Source of the DNA: Synechococcus sp. A10-1-5-1
GTDB taxonomy: Bacteria > Cyanobacteriota > Cyanobacteriia > PCC-6307 > Cyanobiaceae
Direction of reading: 5' to 3'
Length of the DNA stretch: 64,000 nucleotides
Assembly (NCBI RefSeq): GCF_023115425.1
Contig: NZ_CP096032.1
Span: forward strand, 558,001-622,000
The notes below the pieces were generated by a model. The model was not told where the DNA came from, did no database searches, and worked only from the letters and a program-made list of their open reading frames with translations. Numbering within the stretch: position 1 is the stretch's first letter; the number at the start of each line of letters is the position of its first letter. This document shows positions 54,588 to 61,745 of this stretch, in pieces. The position numbers were made by a program, and so were the translations under genes.

Positions 54588-55568
54588 TCACTTGCCGATC
54601 TTGTTCACAGCAGCGCGGGCTTTCGAGAGGATCGCGCCCTTAAGGGGAACGAAACCGAGGTCGTCAGCCTTGGCCTGAGCCTGGTCGCTCAGCATGTAGT
54701 TGAAGGTCTTCTTGATGGTGTCGGCGTTGGCACCATTGCCCTTGGCATAGGCCAGGGCCCAGGTGAGGGTCGCGATGGGATACGCGCCCTTTGCGGTGGG
54801 GTTGGGGTTCGAGCCAGCCAGGTTCTGATCGAGCTTCATGCCGTTCAGAGCTTTCGCACCGGAGGTGTAGCTGGGCTTGATGAACTCACCCGACTTGTTC
54901 TGCAGAGCAGCAGCCTTGACGGCACCACGGATGTAGGACTGGTTGACGTACCCAATCGCACCCTGTTTATTGGCGATCACGCCGGCGACACCGGAGTTGC
55001 CCTTGGCACCCACGGCGTTCGCACCAGGCCAACGCACGGACTTACCAGCACCCAACTTCCACTCCGGGGAGAAAGAAGCAAGGGATTGCGTGAAAGCCTT
55101 GGTGGTTCCGGAGCCATCGGAGCGGTGCACCCAGGTGATGGCACCAGCGGAGCAACCGAGGTCCTTCCAGTTGGTGATCTTGCCGATCGCCACTTGCACA
55201 GCTTGCTTCTGGGTGAGCTTGAGCTCGCAGCCGGGCTTGTTGTAACCGAAGGCGATGGTGCCGCCCACCATGGGGATCTGGACCAGACCGCGGGTCACCT
55301 TGGCGATGTCCTTGGCCTTCATCGGATCATCAGAGGCCGCGAAGTTCACGGTCTGGTCAATGAAGGCCTTCCGGCCGGAGCCGGAGCCAACGGCTTGGTA
55401 GTTGACCTGGGGGCCACCAGCCTTCGCCAGGTCAGCGAACCAGCGCTGATAGATCTTGGCGGGGAAGGTTGCGCCAGCAGCACTGAGGCGGTCTGCGGCC
55501 GAGGCGGACATGCCGGTGCCGACCGCCAGCAGGGAGCCGATCAGAAGGGCCTTCTTCGCGAAGGTCAT
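54588..55568 (-). CDS. pstS: phosphate-binding periplasmic protein PstS
   Basis: The 326-residue protein has a signal peptide (KKALLIGSLLAVGTGMSASA) and PstS motifs: LSAAGATFPAKIYQRWFADL, YQAVGSGSGRKAFID, FAASDDPM, VPMVGG-like IPMVGGTIAFGYN, HRSDGSGTTKAFT and NSGVAG. It captures phosphate for the PstCAB importer. A Pho box lies 52-70 nt upstream and a strong terminator follows, so it is a separate, probably highly expressed unit. Codon use is strongly biased. Confidence 0.97.
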   Translation of the reverse strand: MTFAKKALLIGSLLAVGTGMSASAADRLSAAGATFPAKIYQRWFADLAKAGGPQVNYQAVGSGSGRKAFIDQTVNFAASDDPMKAKDIAKVTRGLVQIPMVGGTIAFGYNKPGCELKLTQKQAVQVAIGKITNWKDLGCSAGAITWVHRSDGSGTTKAFTQSLASFSPEWKLGAGKSVRWPGANAVGAKGNSGVAGVIANKQGAIGYVNQSYIRGAVKAAALQNKSGEFIKPSYTSGAKALNGMKLDQNLAGSNPNPTAKGAYPIATLTWALAYAKGNGANADTIKKTFNYMLSDQAQAKADDLGFVPLKGAILSKARAAVNKIGK

Positions 55569-55619
55569 GGATAAAACCTTTGGGGTTCTTCTCCATCAAC
55601 GCAACCGAAGCTCCACCCC

Positions 55620-55638
55620 GCGTTAGGGGCGGGTTAAG
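55620..55638 (-). promoter_or_regulatory. Pho box upstream of pstS
   Basis: On the minus strand CTTAACCC-GCC-CCTAACGC: two 8-mers with TAAC repeated 11 bp apart, 52 nt before the pstS start. Consistent with PhoB control. Confidence 0.6.
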
Positions 55639-55659
55639 GCTGCGTGAACATTGCATCAA

Positions 55660-55971
55660 TCAACAGCAGGACTGGGCTTTGAGCGGCTCACAGGTCTGCA
55701 AACGCTCAAGCCAATCGCCCAACTCCGCGAACGCTTCCGGGCGCAGGCGGTAGTAGATCCAACGTCCCTGGACGCGGGACTCCAGCAGGCCCGCCTCCCG
55801 CATCACCTTGAGGTGAAAAGAGAGCTTGGACTGGGCCACTCCCATCTGCTCGGTGAGCTCACAGACGCAGCGCTCTCCGGCCGCCAAGGCCCGCACCACC
55901 TCTAGGCGGCGCGGGGCCGCCAAGGCTTTGAACAGGGCACAGAGCTGCTGAGCACTGGTGGCTGGGGTCAT
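55660..55971 (-). CDS. arsR: ArsR-family arsenic regulator
   Basis: The 103-residue winged-helix repressor has FKALAAPRRLEVVRALAAGE, the metal-sensing helix ERCVCELTEQMGVAQSKLSF (CxC), HLKVMREAGLLESRVQGRWI and a C-terminal SCC. Cys residues in these places can bind arsenite and release the repressor. It is divergent from gapdh-arsJ, with two ArsR boxes between them, so it most likely controls both itself and that operon. Confidence 0.9.
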   Translation of the reverse strand: MTPATSAQQLCALFKALAAPRRLEVVRALAAGERCVCELTEQMGVAQSKLSFHLKVMREAGLLESRVQGRWIYYRLRPEAFAELGDWLERLQTCEPLKAQSCC

Positions 55972-55984
55972 GGCTCAGGCCGCG

Positions 55985-56003
55985 CCTAACCGAACCTTAA
56001 CCA
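55985..56003 (+). promoter_or_regulatory. Pho box in the arsR/gapdh-arsJ intergenic region
   Basis: CCTAACCG-AAC-CTTAACCA: two 8-mers with TAACC repeated 11 bp apart, near-consensus. It directly abuts the first ArsR box (56004) and lies 50 nt before the gapdh start, which suggests PhoB activation of the arsenic operon. Confidence 0.6.
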
Positions 56004-56037
56004 ATCAAGAAACCTTGATGCATCAAGATTGATTGAT
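56004..56037. promoter_or_regulatory. two tandem ArsR boxes
   Basis: ATCAA-GAAACC-TTGAT (56004-56019) and ATCAA-GATTGA-TTGAT (56022-56037) both fit the ArsR operator ATCAA-N6-TTGAT, only 2 bp apart. The palindrome CTTGATGCATCAAG spans their junction. They lie between arsR and gapdh. Confidence 0.75.
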
Positions 56038-56053
56038 TGATCGTGTGCAGCGC

Positions 56054-57058
56054 ATGCGGATTGGCATCAACGGCTTCGGGCGGATCGGACGGCTGGTCTG
56101 CCGCGCCCTTTGGGGAAGGCCGGGCATTGAAATCGTTCTGATCAACGACAACCAGGCCACGGCCGAGTCCGCCGCCCACCTGCTCTGCTTCGATTCCGTC
56201 CATGGGCGCTGGGATCGCCAGGCGGAAGCGACCAGCGAAACCGAACTGCTGATCGGCGGGCAACGCCTGGGTTTCAGCCGCTGCGCCACCCCCGCTGAGG
56301 TGCCCTGGGCGGCCGCCGGGGTGGAACTGGTGCTCGAATGCAGCGGGCGCTTCAAGACCACGGAGACCCTGGAGCCCTACTTCAGCCAGACCGGGATCAA
56401 GCGTGTGGTGGTGGGCTGCCCGGTCAAGGGGGCACTGAACATCGTCTACGGGATCAACCACGATCTCTATGACCGAAGCGAGCACCGGCTGCTGACGGCG
56501 GCGTCCTGCACCACCAACTGCCTGGCTCCGATCGTGAAGGTCGTGCACGAGCAGTTCGGGATTCGTCACGGCTCGATCACGACCCTGCACGACGTCACCA
56601 ACACCCAGGTCGTCGTTGATGCCTTCAAGAGCGACCTACGGCGTTCACGCTCCTGCCTTCAATCGCTGATCCCAACAACCACCGGTTCAGCCAAGGCGAT
56701 CGCAATGATCTTCCCGGAACTCGAGGGCAAGCTCAACGGCCATGCCGTGCGCGTTCCCCTGCTGAATGCCTCCTTGACCGACGCGGTCTTTGAGCTGGAG
56801 CGGCCCACCAGCACCGAGGCGGTCAACCAAGCCTTCCAGCAGGCGTCCCAAGGGGCACTCCAAGGCATCCTCGGCTACGAAACCAGGCCCCTGGTCTCGG
56901 TGGATTACGTCAACGACAACCGCAGCGTGGTGGTTGATGCCCTCTCGACGATGGTGGTCGATGGCACCCAGCTAAAGGTCTACGGCTGGTACGACAACGA
57001 GTGGGGCTACAGCTCCCGCATGGCCGATCTGGTCTGCCATGTGATCGAGCAGGGATGA
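56054..57058 (+). CDS. ArsJ-associated glyceraldehyde-3-phosphate dehydrogenase
   Basis: The start is placed at ATG 56054 ([20 protein letters not shown]). The 334-residue enzyme has the NAD site INGFGRIGR, catalytic Cys in [10 protein letters not shown], His in the [14 protein letters not shown] region and [12 protein letters not shown] near the end. Paired with arsJ it makes 1-arseno-3-phosphoglycerate from arsenate and glyceraldehyde 3-phosphate, which ArsJ exports. The stop overlaps the arsJ start (ATGA). It is distinct from the housekeeping Calvin-cycle gap2 by context only. Confidence 0.92.
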   Translation: MRIGINGFGRIGRLVCRALWGRPGIEIVLINDNQATAESAAHLLCFDSVHGRWDRQAEATSETELLIGGQRLGFSRCATPAEVPWAAAGVELVLECSGRFKTTETLEPYFSQTGIKRVVVGCPVKGALNIVYGINHDLYDRSEHRLLTAASCTTNCLAPIVKVVHEQFGIRHGSITTLHDVTNTQVVVDAFKSDLRRSRSCLQSLIPTTTGSAKAIAMIFPELEGKLNGHAVRVPLLNASLTDAVFELERPTSTEAVNQAFQQASQGALQGILGYETRPLVSVDYVNDNRSVVVDALSTMVVDGTQLKVYGWYDNEWGYSSRMADLVCHVIEQG

Positions 57059-58284
57059 GCAGCCTCAGCGCCCTCGAGCAATACCAGCGGGTCACCGCGA
57101 ACTACTGGGCCTTCACCCTGACCGATGGGGCCCTACGGATGCTGGTGGTCTTCCACTTCCACCAGCTGGGTTACACCAGCTTGGAGATCGCCTTTCTCTT
57201 TCTCTTCTACGAATTCTTCGGGATTCTCACGAACCTCTATGGCGGCTGGCTCGGGGCACGTTTTGGCCTGCGCCTGACCCTCTGGCTGGGCACCTGGCTG
57301 CAGATCGGCGCCCTGCTGATGCTGATTCCAGTGGCGGATTCCTGGCCGAAGTGGTGGAGCGTCGCCTATGTGATGGCCGCCCAGGCCCTCAGCGGAATCG
57401 CCAAGGATCTCAACAAGATGAGCGCCAAAAGTGCGATCAAAACCGTTGTCAACAGCAACGACGGTGATCAGCAACTCTTCCGCTGGGTCGCGATCCTGAC
57501 CGGCTCGAAGAACGCCCTCAAGGGGGTCGGCTTTTTCCTTGGTGGCGTACTGCTAACCACCCTGGGCTTCAACGCCTCGGTGGGCGTGATGGCCGCGGGG
57601 TTGATGCTGGCGTTTCTCGTCACCCTGGGGCTGCCCGCGGACATGGGGCAGATGAAACACAAGCCCAAGGTCCGCTCCCTGCTCTCCAAACGCGAAGGGA
57701 TCAACGTCCTCTCCCTGGCGCGGATGTTCCTGTTTGGCGCCCGCGATGTCTGGTTTGTTGTCGCCCTGCCGGTCTTCCTGGAGACGGCCTTGGGCTGGCG
57801 CTTCTGGGAAGTGGGCAGCTTCATGGGCCTCTGGGTGATCGGCTACGGGATCGTCCAGGGGTCCGCGCCGGCACTGCGGCGCAGTTGGGGGCAGACCCGC
57901 AGCCCGGGCGTGAGCGCCGTTCAGTTTTGGAGTGCCCTGCTCACCGCTATTCCCGCTTTGATCGCCATCGCCCTCTGGCGGCAGGTGGCGGATCCAGGGC
58001 TGGCGATCGTTGCTGGACTGGCTGCCTTTGGAGCGGTCTTTGCCATGAATTCATCGATTCACAGCTACATGGTTCTGGCCTACAGCGACAGCGAGTCGGT
58101 GAGCCTGGATGTGGGCTTCTATTACATGGCCAACGCCGCTGGTCGGCTGATGGGCACCTTGCTCTCGGGCGCCATCTTCCTGATCGGCGGTCTTCAGGCC
58201 TGTCTTTGGTGCTCTTCGTTGATGGTCGCCTTGGCCTGGCTCTTCAGCCTGCGCTTACCGCCAGTGCGAGCGGCTCAACGCTGA
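57055..58284 (+). CDS. arsJ: organoarsenical efflux MFS transporter ArsJ
   Basis: Start ATG 57055 overlaps the dehydrogenase stop. The ~409-residue transporter has about 12 membrane segments and ArsJ-like motifs: [71 protein letters not shown]. ArsJ exports 1-arseno-3-phosphoglycerate, which then breaks down to arsenate, giving arsenate resistance. Its neighbourhood next to pstS fits arsenate entering through phosphate uptake. Confidence 0.93.
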   Translation: MSSLSALEQYQRVTANYWAFTLTDGALRMLVVFHFHQLGYTSLEIAFLFLFYEFFGILTNLYGGWLGARFGLRLTLWLGTWLQIGALLMLIPVADSWPKWWSVAYVMAAQALSGIAKDLNKMSAKSAIKTVVNSNDGDQQLFRWVAILTGSKNALKGVGFFLGGVLLTTLGFNASVGVMAAGLMLAFLVTLGLPADMGQMKHKPKVRSLLSKREGINVLSLARMFLFGARDVWFVVALPVFLETALGWRFWEVGSFMGLWVIGYGIVQGSAPALRRSWGQTRSPGVSAVQFWSALLTAIPALIAIALWRQVADPGLAIVAGLAAFGAVFAMNSSIHSYMVLAYSDSESVSLDVGFYYMANAAGRLMGTLLSGAIFLIGGLQACLWCSSLMVALAWLFSLRLPPVRAAQR

Positions 58285-58616
58285 AACAGAGCACGAATTC
58301 TGGGGCTGCGCTCCCGGCAGAGCATCGGCGTGTAGTAGCGAACAGCAGCGGTTTCCACCTCATCTGGTGTGATTCCTGAAAAGGACACCCCCTCCCGCTC
58401 AAACGCCTCAACGAGCCGCTGCTGTTGGCTGAGCAACAGTGCAGGCTGATCAAAGGAGTCGCAGAGCAGCTGGGCATAGAGGCGAGCCGCACAGCCCGTG
58501 TGACCAAAACGACGGACGCAATCCGGCAGCGCTTGTGGGGGCTGCGGCTGGGCCCAGCTCGCCATGGGTGCCGCCATCACCAACGCACAAAAGGTTGAGT
58601 ACAGACGGAGCCGCAT
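58275..58616 (-). CDS. small secreted protein, unknown
   Basis: The 113-residue precursor has a signal peptide (RLYSTFCALVMAAPMASWA). The mature part contains several Cys (DCVRRFGHTGCAARLYAQLL, MLCRERS) that could form disulfides. It begins where the upstream lipoprotein gene ends (overlap of stop and ATG at 58616). No family is recognised. Confidence 0.6.
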   Translation of the reverse strand: MRLRLYSTFCALVMAAPMASWAQPQPPQALPDCVRRFGHTGCAARLYAQLLCDSFDQPALLLSQQQRLVEAFEREGVSFSGITPDEVETAAVRYYTPMLCRERSPRIRALFQR

Positions 58617-59137
58617 TAACGCAGGCGCTCCGGTGAGCAGGCCAAAAAGCGCTCCAACTCCGCTGAATCAAGGCTGGGGGGCTTGGCCTGGGTCAACAGG
58701 GCTGGATGAATCGTGCGCAATTGATCCGCAAGCTGATCCCGCTCGGTCACCGCCGCCGCCTGGCGCTGTTGTTGGGCGTCCTGCCAGACCAGGCGACGCT
58801 TGGTTTCGCTGCGCTGCCACTCCGCAACGGCCTGCTCGTATTGCTCCTGCTCGGTCTGCTGGTCGTAGATCGTCAGCAGGCGCTGCTCCTCAGGGTCCAA
58901 GGGCAATGGAGCCATGGCTTGGGTGAATGACTCCGCCTCAATCGCCTTCAGACGGGATTCCGTCGCGCGGTAGCGCTCGACCAAGGGCGGCAGGCTCTCG
59001 CGGTAACGGCGGCACTGGACCAAGGCCTGGCGCTGAGCCTCGCTGTCCTTCTTTGGCGTGTCCTTCTGATTACGCCCAGAACAACCCGACATCAACACCA
59101 GCACCAGCGCCACGGCCCCTAGCCGAGGGAGAGCCAT
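58616..59137 (-). CDS. putative lipoprotein, unknown
   Basis: The start is placed at ATG 59137 (MALPRLGAVALVLVLMSGCS), which gives a lipobox (LMSGC); longer frames from 59194 precede it. The ~173-residue protein is highly charged and helical (Gln/Glu/Arg-rich coiled coil 40-150). It is coupled to the small secreted protein gene downstream. No family is recognised; an envelope role is likely. Confidence 0.65.
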   Translation of the reverse strand: MALPRLGAVALVLVLMSGCSGRNQKDTPKKDSEAQRQALVQCRRYRESLPPLVERYRATESRLKAIEAESFTQAMAPLPLDPEEQRLLTIYDQQTEQEQYEQAVAEWQRSETKRRLVWQDAQQQRQAAAVTERDQLADQLRTIHPALLTQAKPPSLDSAELERFLACSPERLR

Positions 59138-59194
59138 CCCATCCATCCGGGAGAGTGCGTCCATGCTCGCAGGACACGACCACAACGACCCCAT

Positions 59195-59473
59195 TTGGGG
59201 GTATCGAGGGAACAGGGGCCAGATCTAGCTGTACTTCGCAGCACAGATGAGCTCTTGGAAAGCATCGACGCCCACATCGCCCAAGACCGCAGCGAGCTGG
59301 AACAAGCCCGCATCAAAGGCGACAAATCCAAGGCCGCTCACCTGGAAGCCGAGCTCAAGGACCTGGAGACCTACAAGGCTCACCACCCTGAAGAGAGCAA
59401 AGACCCCACCCCAATGGAGGTCTACTGCGATCTAAACCCCGAGGCTCCCGGCTGCCTCGTCTATGACGACTAG
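59195..59473 (+). CDS. CP12-like protein
   Basis: CP12 is an intrinsically disordered linker that ties GAPDH and phosphoribulokinase in an inactive complex. The C-terminal motif here, MEVYCDLNPEAPGCLVYDD, matches the C-terminal GAPDH-binding loop with its Cys pair. The N-terminal Cys pair of classical CP12 (PRK side) is absent; instead there is a charged helix (DAHIAQDRSELEQARIKGDK). No ATG fits; TTG 59195 or TTG 59255 may be used. It overlaps the next gene. Confidence 0.75.
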   Translation: MGVSREQGPDLAVLRSTDELLESIDAHIAQDRSELEQARIKGDKSKAAHLEAELKDLETYKAHHPEESKDPTPMEVYCDLNPEAPGCLVYDD

Positions 59474-59717
59474 TCAAATGACAATGACCGTTCCCCAGGC
59501 ACCCAGCATCACCATCGGCGAGCTGGAGGCGAACTACCAGCTGTACTGCAAAGCACTCAAGATGCTGATTGCAGAAAAGCGCACCCTCAACAAGATCCAG
59601 AAAACGGTGTGTTGGGGAAAGCTGGAGACGCTCCACCACTGCCTACCCAGGCAGTACAAAGCTCCTGACTATCTCTACGCCCAGCTGGTCAAAGCCCAGT
59701 CCGCACAACAACAGTGA
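59463..59717 (+). CDS. small unknown protein
   Basis: The 84-residue protein from ATG 59463 overlaps the CP12-like gene by 11 nt. It contains ITIGELEANYQLYCKALKML and LETLHHCLPRQYKAPDYLYA, looks soluble and helical, and has no recognised family. It is likely co-transcribed with the CP12-like gene. Confidence 0.6.
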   Translation: MTTSQMTMTVPQAPSITIGELEANYQLYCKALKMLIAEKRTLNKIQKTVCWGKLETLHHCLPRQYKAPDYLYAQLVKAQSAQQQ

Positions 59718-59918
59718 AGCCACGCCTTCGCTGATAGACCTAGCGCCAAGCGATCATTCAAGCCTGCACGAGGCAACTAGCCTGTGTGGGTTTTTGATGG
59801 AAGATTGATTGTTTTACGAACGAAATAAGTCAGTTCGACACGATCAAACCGGTCGGGCAGGCGCTCATTGATGATGGATGAAGCTCCACTGGAGCTTTCC
59901 TCCGCTGAGGAGTGAGCA

Positions 59919-60605
59919 ATGGATCTCACCCCCTATCTCGAGACGCTGCAAGGAAGCAACCTTGATGAGGTGCTCCTGTCGGTTGCGGTTAGCGGCAAGG
60001 TGGCGCTCGCGATGAAGGGGCGCTTTTTTCTGCGTTGCCTGTGCGAGAGCTTCCGAGAGACTGAAATGATCGGCTGCGCCGTCACCGATGAGAAGAGCTG
60101 CCTGAGCTACCTCGGCCAAGAACCCTATGAGCTGCTGATCTGCACCGATTTTCTGGAGAGCGGCAGCGGCTTTGACCTCGCCAAGAAAGCCAAAGCACTG
60201 CAGCCCCAGCTGAAGGTCGTGATGTTGGCCCTCGGTGATGCCATCCCGGTGGAGCACGCCGAGGCGCCCTGGCTGGAAGCGGTGGTGGCAGAAGCAGACT
60301 TCATCGAAGACCAGAAACCGCTCGAGGCCGCCGTCCTGGCGGTGATGGGGAATCACTCCTACCGGAGTCCCTCCCTGCGCTCAGGGCAGCTGCCCTACCT
60401 GAGCTGCCCGCGCCTGACTCCCAGGGAATATGAAGTGCTGGACCTCCTCGCCAGCGGCCTGACGGACCGTGAGATCTCCGAGCAGCTGGTCGTCAGCGAG
60501 GAAACAGCGCGGACCTACACCAAGCGACTGTTGAAAACCCTGGAGGTCAACAACAGGGTTCAGGCGGTGCTCAAAGGAATGCGTTGCGGGATGGTCAAGA
60601 TCTAA
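59919..60605 (+). CDS. LuxR/NarL-type regulator with degenerate receiver
   Basis: The 228-residue protein has an N-terminal receiver-like domain and a C-terminal LuxR helix-turn-helix (LTPREYEVLDLLASGLTDRE, ISEQLVVSEETARTYTKRLL). The central Asp is kept (LLICTDFLESGSG), but the acidic pair is replaced (SVAVSGKVA) and the conserved Lys is absent (VAEADFIED). Phosphorylation by the usual mechanism is therefore doubtful, and another signal may control it. No kinase is adjacent. Confidence 0.82.
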   Translation: MDLTPYLETLQGSNLDEVLLSVAVSGKVALAMKGRFFLRCLCESFRETEMIGCAVTDEKSCLSYLGQEPYELLICTDFLESGSGFDLAKKAKALQPQLKVVMLALGDAIPVEHAEAPWLEAVVAEADFIEDQKPLEAAVLAVMGNHSYRSPSLRSGQLPYLSCPRLTPREYEVLDLLASGLTDREISEQLVVSEETARTYTKRLLKTLEVNNRVQAVLKGMRCGMVKI

Positions 60606-60647
60606 GCCAAAGCGTGGCTAGAAATCAGATAGCTGAAGTCTGCTGCC

Positions 60648-60932
60648 ATGGCCAGCCACACCATCAAGCTTGAAGCGGGTGGCTCCTTCCCATGCGACAG
60701 CGAGGAGTACATCCTTGATGCAGCCGAGGCCGCCGGCCATGAGCTTCCCTTCTCCTGCCGGGCTGGGGCCTGCAGCACCTGTGCAGCAAAAGTGTTGGAA
60801 GGAACGGTGGATCAAGCCGACCAGAGCTTCCTCGATGAAGAGCAAATCGAGCAGGGCTACGCCTTGCTCTGCGTCAGCTATCCGCGCAGCGACTGTCTGC
60901 TGCGAACGGATGTGGCCGCCGAACTGAATTGA
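60648..60932 (+). CDS. plant-type [2Fe-2S] ferredoxin
   Basis: The 94-residue ferredoxin has the cluster ligands [13 protein letters not shown] and the fourth Cys in ALLCVSYP, with the usual FDX helix [12 protein letters not shown]. It carries electrons from photosystem I or serves a specific reductase. It is shorter at the N-terminus than photosynthetic PetF and may be a minor paralogue. Confidence 0.9.
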   Translation: MASHTIKLEAGGSFPCDSEEYILDAAEAAGHELPFSCRAGACSTCAAKVLEGTVDQADQSFLDEEQIEQGYALLCVSYPRSDCLLRTDVAAELN

Positions 60933-60968
60933 ACCCATGATGCGAGCACCACTGCTGGATCTGCTGCG

Positions 60969-61745
60969 ATGGGCGTGACTCGTGTTGTTCTGCCTGCTGC
61001 CCTGCTGATCACGGCACTTCCAGCGGGTCCAAGCCCAGCTGCGCCCGCAACCTGCCCAATCAGCACTGGACGCTTCGCCGTGTGGGGAGCCGGAGTGATC
61101 GAGGGCAGCAAGACCCCGACGGCGCGGCTGATGGAGGAGCGCTGGCTCCCAAATGGACGCGTCGAGGGTCTGCTGGTGGAGCGACTCGGTTCCCAGGAGC
61201 GCCGCAGCGCCTACCGGGGCCAGCGCAGCATCGGCAGCAACTGCGTCGCGGTGATTGAGCGTCAGCTGCCTTGGGGCCTGGACCGCAGCGAGGTGGTCCT
61301 CGATGGCCGCGGTCGCCCCGTCTATGGCTTGATCCGCAGCACAGGGCGGGTGATCAGCAGCAGCTGGCTGCCGATGGCCACGGGCCGCTGCAACAACGCC
61401 AACCTCAATGGGCTAGTGGTTAGCCGTCAGATGGGCCTCAGCCAAGTCAGCGGAGGCTGGAGCCCCAACGCCGTTGTGCAGCGGGAGCAGTGGAAGAACG
61501 GCAGCGTGGAGGGGATCGCCCTCTCCAGCTACGGCGGCAACAGCGAAACCGCGAGCTACAGCGGCCAGCTGACCCTGAATCCCAGGAGCTGCTGGGGAAC
61601 GATCCAGGAAACCGATCAGACCGGACGGAGTTACAACTACAGCGCGCTGATCGTCAATGGCCGCCGCAGCAACGGTGCCCGCGGCTACCTCTATTTGCAA
61701 CGGGATCCCGGAGACCTGACGGTGGGCTGGCTGGTGCGCGACTAG
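60969..61745 (+). CDS. secreted protein, unknown
   Basis: The 258-residue precursor has a signal peptide (VVLPAALLITALPAGPSPAA). The mature part appears to contain two similar beta-rich halves (ERWLPNGRVEGLLVERLGSQ, EQWKNGSVEGIALSSYGGNS), each followed by a Gly/Ser/Tyr-rich strand region with a Cys. No family is recognised. It is convergent with selD, overlapping its stop by 4 nt. Confidence 0.65.
   Translation: MGVTRVVLPAALLITALPAGPSPAAPATCPISTGRFAVWGAGVIEGSKTPTARLMEERWLPNGRVEGLLVERLGSQERRSAYRGQRSIGSNCVAVIERQLPWGLDRSEVVLDGRGRPVYGLIRSTGRVISSSWLPMATGRCNNANLNGLVVSRQMGLSQVSGGWSPNAVVQREQWKNGSVEGIALSSYGGNSETASYSGQLTLNPRSCWGTIQETDQTGRSYNYSALIVNGRRSNGARGYLYLQRDPGDLTVGWLVRD

Noticed and set aside
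54381-55574. Plus-strand frame of 397 residues opposite pstS
   Set aside because: It crosses two terminators and is antisense to a clear pstS.
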